Assembly (NCBI RefSeq): GCF_019049255.1
Contig: NZ_JAGMUJ010000033.1
Coordinates: 111,502-175,501 of the forward strand
Source of the DNA: Streptomyces sp. AC558_RSS880
GTDB lineage: Bacteria > Actinomycetota > Actinomycetes > Streptomycetales > Streptomycetaceae
Length of the DNA stretch: 64,000 bases
Direction: 5' to 3'
In this document: positions 15,789 to 26,734 of the stretch, one piece after another
How positions within the stretch are numbered: the stretch's first letter is position 1
How the letters are laid out: each line of letters begins with the position of its first letter
Position numbers and translations under genes: made by a program
The notes under the pieces: generated by a model
The model's input: only the letters and a program-made list of their open reading frames with translations
Databases searched by the model: none
Told to the model about the DNA's origin: nothing

Positions 15789-16403
15789 TCAGCGGGCGTA
15801 GTACTCGACGACGAGCTGCTCGTCGCAGATCACCGGGATCTCCTTGCGGTTCGGCTCACGGTCCAGGCGGAACGCCAGGGACTTGAGGTTCACCTGGAGG
15901 TAGCGCGGGGTCTCACCGTCGGGGGCGAAGCCGCCTTCACGGGCGATCGTGAAGAGGGTCTTCTCCTTGGAACGGTCGCGGACCTGCACCACGTCGTCCG
16001 GGCGGACACGGAAGGAGGGCTTGTCGACCTTCTTGCCGTTGACCTGGATGTGGCCGTGGACGACCATCTGGCGGGCCTGGTAGATCGTGCGGGCGATGCC
16101 CGAACGCAGGACCAGCGCGTCGAGACGGCGCTCGAGCTCGATGATCAGGGCCTCGCCGGTCTTGCCCTGGACCTTGGAGGCACGCTCGTAGGCGCGGACG
16201 AGCTGGCGCTCGGACACGTCGTACTGCGCGCGCAGACGCTGCTTCTCCAGCAGACGGACCTTGTAGTCCGAGTTCTGCTTGCGGCCACGGCCGTGCTCAC
16301 CCGGCGGGTAGGGGCGGGCCTCGAAGTACTTGACGGCCTTCGGGGTCAGCGCGATGCCGAGGGCACGCGACTTCTTGACCTTGGGGCGGGACTGGTTCGC
16401 CAC
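15789..16403 (-). CDS. rpsD: 30S ribosomal protein S4 (cysteine-free type)
   Basis: S4 nucleates assembly of the 16S rRNA 5' domain. The 204-residue protein starts at a GTG preceded by GGAAAAGAA. It has the usual N-terminal domain with the PYPPGEHGRGR motif and an S4 RNA-binding domain (RRLDALVLRSGIA...VVHGHIQVNGKKVD). The N-terminus lacks the zinc-binding cysteines of the C+ type, so this is a zinc-independent S4. The gene stands alone, away from the main ribosomal operons, which is usual in Streptomyces. Confidence 0.97.
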   Translation of the reverse strand: MANQSRPKVKKSRALGIALTPKAVKYFEARPYPPGEHGRGRKQNSDYKVRLLEKQRLRAQYDVSERQLVRAYERASKVQGKTGEALIIELERRLDALVLRSGIARTIYQARQMVVHGHIQVNGKKVDKPSFRVRPDDVVQVRDRSKEKTLFTIAREGGFAPDGETPRYLQVNLKSLAFRLDREPNRKEIPVICDEQLVVEYYAR

Positions 16404-16706
16404 TTCTTTTCCTTTTCCTTTTCGGCTGCCTCAGGGTTACGGGAGGTCGCATCCGCAGCCGGGGAATTCCCCTCAGGCCCGCGAGGGACTTGACGGGTAG
16501 CCGCTCCCCTGGTCTGGGCACATACGTGCAGCACACGAACGGCCCACCGACCGGTCCCGGGACTGTCCGGGGGGTGGTGGGCTGCCCGCGACACCTACGA
16601 CGGTGCGCGACGCTCCTGGATCGAAGGATCCGGCTGGGTGTCCCGCCTGAGGCGCCGACCGGAGCCGGACACGGGACTCAGCACTCCGGCTGATTCTACA
16701 GGGTGG
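16404..16706 (-). other. 303-bp gene-free leader of rpsD
   Basis: This stretch between rarA and rpsD has no credible coding sequence. It contains a 7-bp inverted repeat GCCCACC (16542-16548) with GGTGGGC (16576-16582) and further GC-rich pairing inside it. Since S4 represses its own synthesis in other bacteria by binding leader RNA, an autoregulatory leader is possible. I could not identify a convincing promoter by eye. Confidence 0.4.
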
Positions 16707-18062
16707 TCAGGACCGCTTCCGACCGAGGTGCTTCCTGGTCCACTCCACCGCGTCCGCGTACCGCGCCTCCGCGCCGTGCCGGGTGGGCTCGTAGTACTCG
16801 CGGTCCTTCAGGGCGTCCGGCGCGTACTGCTGTGCGGCGATGCCCTCGGGCAGGTCGTGCGGGTAGGTGTAGCCCTTTCCGTGCCCGAGCTTGGTCGCGC
16901 CCTTGTAATGACTGTCCCGCAGGTGGGACGGCACGGGGCCGGCCAGTCCCTTGCGTACGTCGTCCAGGGCGGCGCCGATCGCGGTGGTGGCGGCGTTGGA
17001 CTTGGGCGCGAGGGCGAGGGCGATGGTGGCGTGGCTGAGGGTGAGGGCGGCCTCCGGGAAACCGATCATGGCGACGGCCTGGGCGGCGGCGACCGCGATC
17101 GGCAGGGCGTTCGGGTCGGCCAGGCCGATGTCCTCGCTCGCGGAGATCATCAGCCGGCGGGCGATGAAGCGGGGGTCCTCGCCGGCCTCGATCATGCGGG
17201 CCAGGTAGTGCAGGGCGGCGTCCACGTCGGAGCCGCGGATGGACTTGATCAGGGCGCTGGCGACGTCGTAGTGCTGGTCGCCGTCGCGGTCGTACTTCAC
17301 CGCGGCCCGGTCGACCGTCTCCTCCAGCGTGGCCAGGGTTATCTCCGGCTCGCCCTTGTCGAGCGCGGCCCCGGCGGCGGCCTCCAGGGCGGTCAGCGCG
17401 CGGCGGGCGTCGCCGCCGGCGATGCGCAGGAGGTGGTTCTCGGTGTCCCCGGGAAGCGTGACGGCGCTCTTCAGGCCCCGCTCGTCGGTGAGGGCGCGCT
17501 TCAGCAGGTCCCGGATGTCGTCGTCGGTGAGCGGTTCCAGGGTGAGGAGGAGGGAGCGGGAGAGCAGCGGGGAGATGACCGAGAAGTAGGGGTTCTCGGT
17601 GGTCGCCGCGATCAGGGTGACCCAGCGGTTCTCCACGGCCGGGAGCAGGGAGTCCTGCTGGGCCTTGCTGAAGCGGTGGATCTCGTCGAGGAAGAGGACG
17701 GTCTCCTGGCCGTACCCGCCGGAGGCGCGGCGGGCGCCGTCGATGACCGCGCGGACCTCCTTGACGCCCGCGGTGATCGCCGACAGCTCGACGAAGCGCT
17801 TGTTGGTGGCCTTGGAGACGACGTAGGCCAGGGTGGTCTTGCCGGTGCCGGGCGGCCCCCACAGGATCACCGAGGAGGGTCCCGCGGGGCCCGACGCGCC
17901 CTCGCCGACCAGTCTGCGCAGGGGGGAGCCGGGCTTCAGCAGGTGCTGCTGGCCCACCACCTCGTCGAGGGTGCGCGGGCGCATCCGGACCGCCAGGGGG
18001 CTGCCGGTCGGGTCCTTCTCCTGGCGTTCTTCGGCTGCGGCGGTGAACAGGTCGGGCTCCAC
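16707..18062 (-). CDS. rarA: Replication-associated recombination factor RarA / MgsA ATPase
   Basis: RarA is a AAA+ clamp-loader-like ATPase acting at stalled replication forks. The 451-residue protein has Walker A GPPGTGKTT, Walker B LFLDEIHRF, sensor 1 TTENPYFS and the RarA-specific C-terminal tetramerisation region ending in RHLGRKRS. The start is a GTG (18060-18062) giving MEPDLFTAAAEER, and the N-terminal DLFTAA segment is typical of family members. It is 43 bp downstream of the VKOR gene on the same strand. Confidence 0.95.
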   Translation of the reverse strand: MEPDLFTAAAEERQEKDPTGSPLAVRMRPRTLDEVVGQQHLLKPGSPLRRLVGEGASGPAGPSSVILWGPPGTGKTTLAYVVSKATNKRFVELSAITAGVKEVRAVIDGARRASGGYGQETVLFLDEIHRFSKAQQDSLLPAVENRWVTLIAATTENPYFSVISPLLSRSLLLTLEPLTDDDIRDLLKRALTDERGLKSAVTLPGDTENHLLRIAGGDARRALTALEAAAGAALDKGEPEITLATLEETVDRAAVKYDRDGDQHYDVASALIKSIRGSDVDAALHYLARMIEAGEDPRFIARRLMISASEDIGLADPNALPIAVAAAQAVAMIGFPEAALTLSHATIALALAPKSNAATTAIGAALDDVRKGLAGPVPSHLRDSHYKGATKLGHGKGYTYPHDLPEGIAAQQYAPDALKDREYYEPTRHGAEARYADAVEWTRKHLGRKRS

Positions 18063-18105
18063 GCTGAAACCCTAAGGCACCGCACCGACAGCCCGGGGCG
18101 GGCGG

Positions 18106-18774
18106 TCAGCTGGTCCAGAAGTCCCACCAGCGGGTCAGGACCAGCATGCCGATGATGCCGATGTGCAGGACCGGCATGACCCAGGTGAACTCGTCGAAGA
18201 AGCCCTTCAGCCAGCCCGGGGCGGGCAGGAAGCCCTGGCGGATGTTGAACGACGTCACGTACCAGAACATGATGATCGTGGCGACCCAGGCCAGGCAGCA
18301 CCACAGGCACAGGGCGTTGATCCGGTACAGGGACTGGAACATCAGCCAGGCGCAGAACACGGTGCCGAAGAGGGTGCCCGCGTTGAACGTGAGCCAGTAC
18401 CAGCGCGGGAAGCGGGCCCGGGCGAGCAGGCTCATGCCGACGCAGACGACGATGCCGTAGGTGACGAGGCCGAGCATCGGGTTGGGGAAGCCGAAGACGG
18501 AGGCCTGGTCGCTCTCCATGACGCTGCCGCAGGAGACGACGGGGTTGAGGCTGCAGCCGGGGACGAACGTCTCGCCCTTGACCTTGGCCTCGAGCAGCTT
18601 GAACTTGTCGAGCGTGATCACCCACGCGGCGAGCACGCCGGCGGCACCGGTGATCACCAGGAGCAGGGCGAACGCCCGGCTCGCGCCCTCCGTGCGCGGC
18701 ACGGAGGCGGTGCGCCGCGGTGCGGCCGAGGGTTCGGGCTCCATGTCGACGTCCCTGACTGTCGTCTTGCTCAT
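18106..18774 (-). CDS. Vitamin K epoxide reductase family (VKOR) membrane protein
   Basis: Bacterial VKOR reoxidises a periplasmic or extracytoplasmic thiol oxidase and passes electrons to quinone. The 222-residue protein has four to five membrane helices, an extracytoplasmic loop with Cys74 and Cys82 (VPGCSLNPVVSCGSV) and the active-site pair C156-LW-C159 near the fourth helix. All four functional cysteines are present. The ATG at 18774 gives a cytoplasmic tail of about 33 residues; further upstream extension is unlikely. No thioredoxin-fold partner is adjacent; a DsbA/FrnE-like gene lies at 59531 but appears cytoplasmic. Confidence 0.92.
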   Translation of the reverse strand: MSKTTVRDVDMEPEPSAAPRRTASVPRTEGASRAFALLLVITGAAGVLAAWVITLDKFKLLEAKVKGETFVPGCSLNPVVSCGSVMESDQASVFGFPNPMLGLVTYGIVVCVGMSLLARARFPRWYWLTFNAGTLFGTVFCAWLMFQSLYRINALCLWCCLAWVATIIMFWYVTSFNIRQGFLPAPGWLKGFFDEFTWVMPVLHIGIIGMLVLTRWWDFWTS

Positions 18775-18984
18775 CACGCCGATTCCGTCACTGGGGAGTG
18801 TGGACCTGCTTCGGGCAGGGGCCATTGTGCCGTACGGAACTGTGGTCCGCCGTCGAGCGTGCACAAGGACGTACCGGCGTTCGCCCGTGAGCGTGCGGTT
18901 TCGGCCGATGTCCGTGGGGCGGCCGTACACACGCTCCCCTCGGACCGTCCGGCCGGGTGAAGCCGCCCGTGCGCGTTGACGACG

Positions 18985-19021
18985 AAGGCGCCGGATGCCC
19001 CGCGCGGGCATCCGGCGCCTT
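18985..19021 (-). terminator. hisS terminator hairpin
   Basis: A perfect 16-bp stem (18985-19000 with 19006-19021) with a CGCGC loop begins 18 bp beyond the hisS stop codon. There is no extended T tract. It separates hisS from the VKOR gene. Confidence 0.8.
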
Positions 19022-19039
19022 CCTTCATGGGCGAGGGGG

Positions 19040-20302
19040 TCAGCCGAGCCGTGACTCCAGCTCCGCCACGATCTCGTTGACGCCGACCGCCGTCTGCTCA
19101 CCGGACTCCATGTCCTTGAGCTGGACGACGCCCTCGGCGAGGTCGCGTTCGCCCAGCACCAGGGCGTAGCGGGCACCCGAGCGGTTGGCGGCCTTCATCG
19201 CGGCCTTGAGGCCCTTGCCGCCGTAGGAGAAGTCCGCCGCCACGCCGTTCTTGCGCAGTTCGGTGACCTTGGCGAACAGCACCCGGCGGGCCTCCTCGCC
19301 GAGCGGGACGGCGAACACGCTGGTGGTGGCGGGGAGTTCGAGTTCGACGCCCTCCGCCTCCAGGGCCAGCACCGTGCGGTCGACGCCCAGGGCCCAGCCG
19401 ACGGACGGCAGCGCGGGGCCGCCGATCATCTCGGACAGGCCGTCGTAGCGGCCGCCACCGCCCACCGCGGACTGGGAACCCAGGCCGTCGTGGACGAACT
19501 CGAAGGTGGTGCGCGTGTAGTAGTCCAGGCCGCGCACCAGCTTGGGGTCGTCCTCGAAGGCCACGCCCGCCGCCGTGATCAGCTCACGGACCTCCTCGTG
19601 GTACGCCTTGCAGGCGTCGCAGAGGTAGTCGCGCAGCAGGGGCGCGCCGGTGAGCTGCTTCTGCACCGACTCGCGCTTGTCGTCCAGGACGCGCAGCGGG
19701 TTGATCTCCGCGCGGCGCAGCGTGTCCTCGTCCAGGTCGAGGCCGCGCAGGAAGTCCTGCAGCGCGGCCCGGTACACCGGGCGGCACTCCTTGTCGCCGA
19801 GGCTGTTGAGCAGGATGCGGAAGTCGCGCAGGCCCAGCGAGCGGTACGCCTGGTCGGCGAGGATGATCAGCTCGGCGTCGAGGGCCGGGTCCTCCGCACC
19901 GATCGCCTCGGCGCCGACCTGGGAGAAGTGGCGGTAGCGGCCCTTCTGGGGGCGCTCGTAGCGGTAGTACGAGCCGGAGTACCAGAGCTTGACCGGGAGG
20001 TTGCCCGCCTTGTGCAGGTTGGCCTCCAGGGCCGCGCGCAGCACGGAGGCGGTGCCCTCGGGGCGCAGGGCGAGCCGGTCGCCGCCCTTGGTCTCGAAGG
20101 CGTACATCTCCTTGGTGACGATGTCGGTGGACTCGCCGACACCGCGCGCGAACAGCTCGACGTTCTCGAAGCCGGGCGTCTCGATGTAGCCGTAGCCGGA
20201 GCCCCGCAGCGGGGCGGCGATGGCCTCGCGGACGGCGAGGTACTTGGCGCTGTCCGGCGGGATCAGGTCGTACGTGCCCTTGGGGGCCTTGAAGGTGCTC
20301 AC
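19040..20302 (-). CDS. hisS: Histidyl-tRNA synthetase
   Basis: HisRS charges tRNA-His. The 420-residue protein has class II motif 2 (YYRYERPQKGRYRHFSQ), the histidine-binding segments LVRGLDYYTRTTFEF and GGGGRYDGL, motif 3 (GWALGVDRTVLAL) and a C-terminal anticodon-binding domain. Translation starts at GTG 20302 (MSTFKAPKGTYD). It lies 12 bp after the stop codon of the metallo-hydrolase gene and is probably cotranscribed with it. Confidence 0.97.
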   Translation of the reverse strand: MSTFKAPKGTYDLIPPDSAKYLAVREAIAAPLRGSGYGYIETPGFENVELFARGVGESTDIVTKEMYAFETKGGDRLALRPEGTASVLRAALEANLHKAGNLPVKLWYSGSYYRYERPQKGRYRHFSQVGAEAIGAEDPALDAELIILADQAYRSLGLRDFRILLNSLGDKECRPVYRAALQDFLRGLDLDEDTLRRAEINPLRVLDDKRESVQKQLTGAPLLRDYLCDACKAYHEEVRELITAAGVAFEDDPKLVRGLDYYTRTTFEFVHDGLGSQSAVGGGGRYDGLSEMIGGPALPSVGWALGVDRTVLALEAEGVELELPATTSVFAVPLGEEARRVLFAKVTELRKNGVAADFSYGGKGLKAAMKAANRSGARYALVLGERDLAEGVVQLKDMESGEQTAVGVNEIVAELESRLG

Positions 20303-20314
20303 GGAAGTCTCTCG

Positions 20315-21025
20315 TCACATTCCTCGTCGGGGAGCCTCGGTCGTGGCTCCCTGGCCGGCCGCCACCTGCCGCAGATACGGGTTGGTGGCGCGCTCCTGGC
20401 CGATGGTCGTCTGGGGGCCGTGGCCGGACAGCACCACGGTCGAGTCGTCGAGCGGCAGGCACACGCGTGCCAGCGAGTCGAGCATCTCGGCCATGTCACC
20501 GCCGGGCAGGTCGGTGCGTCCGATGGAGCCGGCAAACAGCAGGTCGCCCGAGAAGAAGACCGGCGGGATGTCCGCCGCCTCGGGCAGGCCGAAGGTCACC
20601 GACCCCTTGGTATGGCCCGGCGCGTGGGACACGGCCAGCTCCAGACCGGCCAGTTCCAGCTTCGCGCCGTCGGTGAGCTCCTTGACGTCGGCCGGCTCCC
20701 CCACCGTCAGCTCGCCCATCAGCGGCATGCCGATGGCGCGGCCGATGCCCTTCTCGGGGTCGCGCATCATGTACCGGTCCTCGGGGTGGATCCAGGCCGG
20801 TACGTCGTGCGCTCCGCAGACCGGGACGACCGAGGCGACGTGGTCGATGTGGCCGTGGGTGAGGACGACGGCGACGGGCTTGAGCCGGTGCTTGCGGACC
20901 GCCTCCGCGACGCCGTCGGCGGCCTGGTGGCCGGGGTCGATGATCACGCACTCCTCACCGGCGGCGGGGGCGACGAGATAACAGTTCGTCCCCCAGGCCC
21001 CGGCGGGGAACCCGGCAATGAGCAC
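20315..21025 (-). CDS. Metallo-beta-lactamase-fold hydrolase (glyoxalase II-like)
   Basis: The 236-residue protein has the metal-binding THGHIDH motif, downstream ligands in SHAPGHTKGS and FSGDLLF, and C-terminal GHGPQTT. This fits the glyoxalase II/YcbL-type hydroxyacylglutathione hydrolase-like subfamily. Streptomyces use mycothiol rather than glutathione, so the natural thioester is not clear. Start is GTG 21025. It is the first gene of a two-gene unit with hisS and is divergent from the cyclophilin gene. Confidence 0.9.
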   Translation of the reverse strand: MLIAGFPAGAWGTNCYLVAPAAGEECVIIDPGHQAADGVAEAVRKHRLKPVAVVLTHGHIDHVASVVPVCGAHDVPAWIHPEDRYMMRDPEKGIGRAIGMPLMGELTVGEPADVKELTDGAKLELAGLELAVSHAPGHTKGSVTFGLPEAADIPPVFFSGDLLFAGSIGRTDLPGGDMAEMLDSLARVCLPLDDSTVVLSGHGPQTTIGQERATNPYLRQVAAGQGATTEAPRRGM

Positions 21026-21208
21026 GATCGTCCTTCGTTGTGTCGATACGAGAGGCTTGCGACGGGGCTGCGCCCGTCGTCAGAGCCTACCGGCGCTGCC
21101 GATTCCTCAGCGAACCCATATACGGTACGGGGCACACGCAGGCGGTCGGCTCACCGCACGCACGCACGCGTACCGGCCGGCACACGAGACGCATGAGGAG
21201 AGAACCCG

Positions 21209-22030
21209 GTGGTCAGCCAGGAACAGCGGCGGCGTCAGCTCGCCCGGGAGAAGTTCTTGCGGCAGCAGCAGCGGCGCACCGAAGCGAGGCGCAAGTCGCG
21301 GATCCGCAACTCGGTGATCGCGTCCGTGCTCGGTGTGGTCCTCGTGGGCAGCCTCGCGCTGTACACGACCGGGACGCTCAAGCAGGACGACGACAAGACC
21401 AACGCGAACGCGGAGGTCACGCCGAGCGCCTCGGCGCCGAGCAAGGCGCCCGACCCGTGCGACAAGCCCGCCGAGGGCAAGGTCAAGTCGGAGACCTGGA
21501 AGAAGGAGCCGGCGGTCGCCATCGACAAGTCGGCGAAGTACACCCTGAAGCTGGACACGACCTGTGGCGGGATAGACGTGGCGCTGAAGGCGTCGGCGGC
21601 CCCGCACACGGTCAACTCGTTCGACTTCCTGGCGAAGAAGGGCTACTTCGACCACAGCAAGTGCCACCGGCTCACCACGAACGGCATCTACGTGCTGCAG
21701 TGCGGTGACCCGACGGGCACCGGTACCGGCGGTCCCGGCTACACGATCCCGGACGAGAACCTGAAGGACAAAAGCCTGAAGGACAACATCTACCCGGCGG
21801 GCACGGTCGCGATGGCCAACACCGGGCAGAAGGACAGTGGCGGCAGCCAGTTCTTCCTGGTCTACCAGGACAGCCAGCTTCCGCCCAGCTACACCCCGTT
21901 CGGCACCGTCTCGGACGCCGGTATGAAGGTGCTGAAGAAGATCGCCGACGCCGGGGAGAGCACCGGAGCGGGTGACGGGGCGCCCAACGCGACGGTCGTG
22001 ATCGACAAGGCGACCGTCACCAAATCCTGA
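21209..22030 (+). CDS. Membrane-anchored cyclophilin-type peptidyl-prolyl isomerase
   Basis: The 273-residue protein has a basic cytoplasmic N-terminus, one membrane helix at about 35-54, a Ser/Ala/Lys linker and an extracytoplasmic cyclophilin domain from about residue 105. The domain keeps the core motifs GDPTGTGTGGPGY, ANTGQKDSGGSQFFL and FGTVSDAGM. The usual catalytic FHRxxxxF-like segment is changed to CHRLTTNGIYVLQCGD, with two cysteines that could form a disulfide. The GTG start has GAGGAGAG upstream. It is transcribed alone, divergent from the hydrolase gene. Confidence 0.88.
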   Translation: MVSQEQRRRQLAREKFLRQQQRRTEARRKSRIRNSVIASVLGVVLVGSLALYTTGTLKQDDDKTNANAEVTPSASAPSKAPDPCDKPAEGKVKSETWKKEPAVAIDKSAKYTLKLDTTCGGIDVALKASAAPHTVNSFDFLAKKGYFDHSKCHRLTTNGIYVLQCGDPTGTGTGGPGYTIPDENLKDKSLKDNIYPAGTVAMANTGQKDSGGSQFFLVYQDSQLPPSYTPFGTVSDAGMKVLKKIADAGESTGAGDGAPNATVVIDKATVTKS

Positions 22031-22056
22031 CCCCCAACTGCGAAATTTCGGTCGCG

Positions 22057-22078
22057 CGGGATGCGGACAGGCATCCCG
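22057..22078 (+). terminator. Hairpin after the cyclophilin gene
   Basis: A perfect 8-bp stem CGGGATGC (22057-22064) with GCATCCCG (22071-22078) and a six-base loop lies 26 bp past the stop codon. There is no T tract, so termination is plausible rather than certain. Confidence 0.5.
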
Positions 22079-22168
22079 TCGGTCGCCTATGTTGGCCGTG
22101 ACGAAACTGTGGACGATGCCCGGGGGAGCTTCGAGGCCCCCTCGACGGCATCATGTGGAGGAGGCGCT

Positions 22169-23398
22169 GTGAGCAGCGACCCGTGGGGCCGCGTCGACGA
22201 GACGGGGACCGTGTACGTGCGTACGGCCGACGGCGAGCAGGTCGTCGGTTCCTGGCAGGCCGGCTCCCCCGAGGAGGCGCTGGCCTACTTCGAGCGCAAG
22301 TACGAGGGCCTGGTTGTCGAGATCGGCCTCCTCGAGAAGCGAGTGAAGACCACCGACCTGTCGTCCAAGGACGCCCAGACCGCGATCGGGCACCTGCGCG
22401 AGCAGGTGGACGCGCACCACGCGGTCGGTGACCTGGACGCCCTCAGGGCCCGGCTGGACAAGCTCGTGGAGCTGGTGGAGACGCGCCGCGAGGAGCGCAA
22501 GGCACAGCGGGCCAAGCAGTCCGACGAGGCGCGTCACGCCAAGGAGGCGCTGGTCGCCGAGGCGGAGGAGCTGGCGCAGTCCGACCAGTGGCGGGCCGCC
22601 GGTGAGCGGCTGCGGTCCCTGGTGGACACCTGGAAGGGTCTGCCCCGGCTGGACCGCAAGTCGGACGACGAGCTGTGGCACCGGTTCTCGCACGCGCGGT
22701 CGGCGTTCTCCAAGCGGCGCAAGCAGCACTTCGCGCAGCTGGACGCGCAGCGTGAGGACGCCCGCCGGGCCAAGGAGCGGCTGGTCGCCGAGGCCGAGTC
22801 GCTGTCGGGCTCGACGGACTGGGGGGCGACGGCCGCCCGCTACCGCGAGCTGATGTCGGAGTGGAAGGCCGCGGGCCGCGCCCAGCGCGAGCACGAGGAC
22901 GATCTGTGGAACCGCTTCCGCGGTGCCCAGGACGTCTTCTTCGCCGCCCGCGGCTCGGTCTTCGCCGAGCGGGACGCGGAGCAGGCGGAGAACCTCAAGC
23001 TCAAGGAGGAGCTGGCCGAGGAGGCCGAGAGGCTCCTGCCGATCACGGATCTGAAGGCCGCGCGGGCCGCGTTCCGCGGGATCAACGAGCGCTGGGAGGC
23101 CATCGGCCACGTGCCGCGGGACGCCCGCCCGAAGGTCGAGGGCCGGATGCACACCGTGGAGCGGGCCCTGCAGGAGGCCGAGGAGGCCGAGTGGCGCCGG
23201 ACGAACCCGGAGGCACGCGCGCGTGCCGCGGGTCTGACCGGTCAGCTCCAGGCCGCCGTGGACAAGCTGAAGGGCCAGGCCGAGCAGGCCAGGGCGCAGG
23301 GCAACACCGCCAAGGCGGAGAAGCTCGAGCGGGAGCTGGAGGGCCGTCAGGCCCTGCTGGACCAGGCGCTGAAGGGTCTGCAGGAGTTCGGCGGCTGA
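22169..23398 (+). CDS. DUF349 coiled-coil repeat protein
   Basis: The 409-residue protein starts at a GTG preceded by GGAGGAGG (MSSDPWGRVDETG). It is highly charged and helical, with three DUF349 units that each repeat a W-x-A/G-A-x-R-xx-L-x-x-x-W pattern (around residues 130-210, 215-285 and 290-360), and a terminal coiled coil. DUF349 proteins are widespread in actinobacteria next to relA but have no firm function. The gene converges on relA and shares a bidirectional hairpin with it. No signal peptide is seen. Confidence 0.9.
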   Translation: MSSDPWGRVDETGTVYVRTADGEQVVGSWQAGSPEEALAYFERKYEGLVVEIGLLEKRVKTTDLSSKDAQTAIGHLREQVDAHHAVGDLDALRARLDKLVELVETRREERKAQRAKQSDEARHAKEALVAEAEELAQSDQWRAAGERLRSLVDTWKGLPRLDRKSDDELWHRFSHARSAFSKRRKQHFAQLDAQREDARRAKERLVAEAESLSGSTDWGATAARYRELMSEWKAAGRAQREHEDDLWNRFRGAQDVFFAARGSVFAERDAEQAENLKLKEELAEEAERLLPITDLKAARAAFRGINERWEAIGHVPRDARPKVEGRMHTVERALQEAEEAEWRRTNPEARARAAGLTGQLQAAVDKLKGQAEQARAQGNTAKAEKLERELEGRQALLDQALKGLQEFGG

Positions 23399-23410
23399 CC
23401 GCTCGCACGG

Positions 23411-23463
23411 CACACGGGAGAGGGGCTCCCGCACCTGGGGTGCGGGAGCCCCTCTCCCGTGTG
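23411..23463. terminator. Bidirectional terminator between the DUF349 gene and relA
   Basis: A perfect 23-bp stem (23411-23433 with 23441-23463) closes a seven-base loop between two convergent genes, 12 bp from each stop codon. It has no T tract. It is the longest uninterrupted stem I found in the window. Confidence 0.88.
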
Positions 23464-23474
23464 TCTGTCGTCCT

Positions 23475-26000
<2,526 letters not shown>

Positions 26001-26122
26001 GAGGGCTCCTCGTGCGCGATCCGGGTCCCCCGGTCAGGCTCCGGACACCCCATGGTAGCGATCCCGTGGCCGCGGATCGCCTGCGGGCGGTCGTGAGGAC
26101 GGTCTGTCCCTGAAACACCCGA

Positions 26123-26151
26123 GGCGGGCACCGGATTCCTCCGGGCCCGCC
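26123..26151 (-). terminator. Hairpin downstream of apt
   Basis: GGCGGGC (26123-26129) pairs with GCCCGCC (26145-26151), and the inner CCGGA pairs with TCCGG after a single bulged A, giving a 12-bp stem with a four-base loop. It is 43 bp past the apt stop codon, between apt and relA. Confidence 0.7.
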
Positions 26152-26194
26152 CGAGCGGTGTTCCCTGTGCGCGGTTCGCGTGCGACACCGCTGG

Positions 26195-26734
26195 TCAGAC
26201 CGTGAGCAGCGCCTCCAGCGGGGCGTCGGCCAGGGCCGGTTCCAGCCGGGCGCGACCGCCGAGGAAGCCGAGCTCCATCAGTACGGCCAGGCCCGCCACC
26301 TCGGCGCCCGCCCTGCGGATGAGCTGGACCGACGCCTCGGCGGTGCCGCCGGTGGCGAGGACGTCGTCGACCACCAGAACGCGGTCGGCCGCGCTCAGGT
26401 CCTCGGCGTGCACCTCGATCTCGGCGGAGCCGTACTCCAGGTCGTACGCCTGGCTGAGGGTGGCTCCGGGGAGCTTGCCCGCCTTGCGTACGGGGATGAA
26501 GCCGAGGCCCGCGCGGACGGCGGCCGGGGCGCCGAGGATGAATCCACGGGCCTCCAGACCGACGATCTTGGTGGCGCCGGTGGCGCGGGCGATGTCGGCC
26601 AGGGCGTCGCTGAGCGCGGCGAACGCCGCGGGGTCCGCCAGGAGCGGGGTGATGTCCTTGAACATCACGCCCGGTTCCGGGTAGTCCGCCACGTCCCGGA
26701 TGCGGCTGAGCAGCAGTTCTCTGATCTCTGTCAT
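26195..26734 (-). CDS. apt: Adenine phosphoribosyltransferase
   Basis: Apt salvages adenine to AMP using PRPP. The 179-residue protein has the PRPP-binding motif VLVVDDVLATGGTAEA and the adenine-recognition segment GLEARGFILGAP, with the flexible hood FIPVRKAGKLPG. The ATG overlaps the secF stop codon (ATGA), which sets the start and couples it to secF. A secD-secF-apt-relA order is conserved in actinobacteria. Confidence 0.97.
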   Translation of the reverse strand: MTEIRELLLSRIRDVADYPEPGVMFKDITPLLADPAAFAALSDALADIARATGATKIVGLEARGFILGAPAAVRAGLGFIPVRKAGKLPGATLSQAYDLEYGSAEIEVHAEDLSAADRVLVVDDVLATGGTAEASVQLIRRAGAEVAGLAVLMELGFLGGRARLEPALADAPLEALLTV

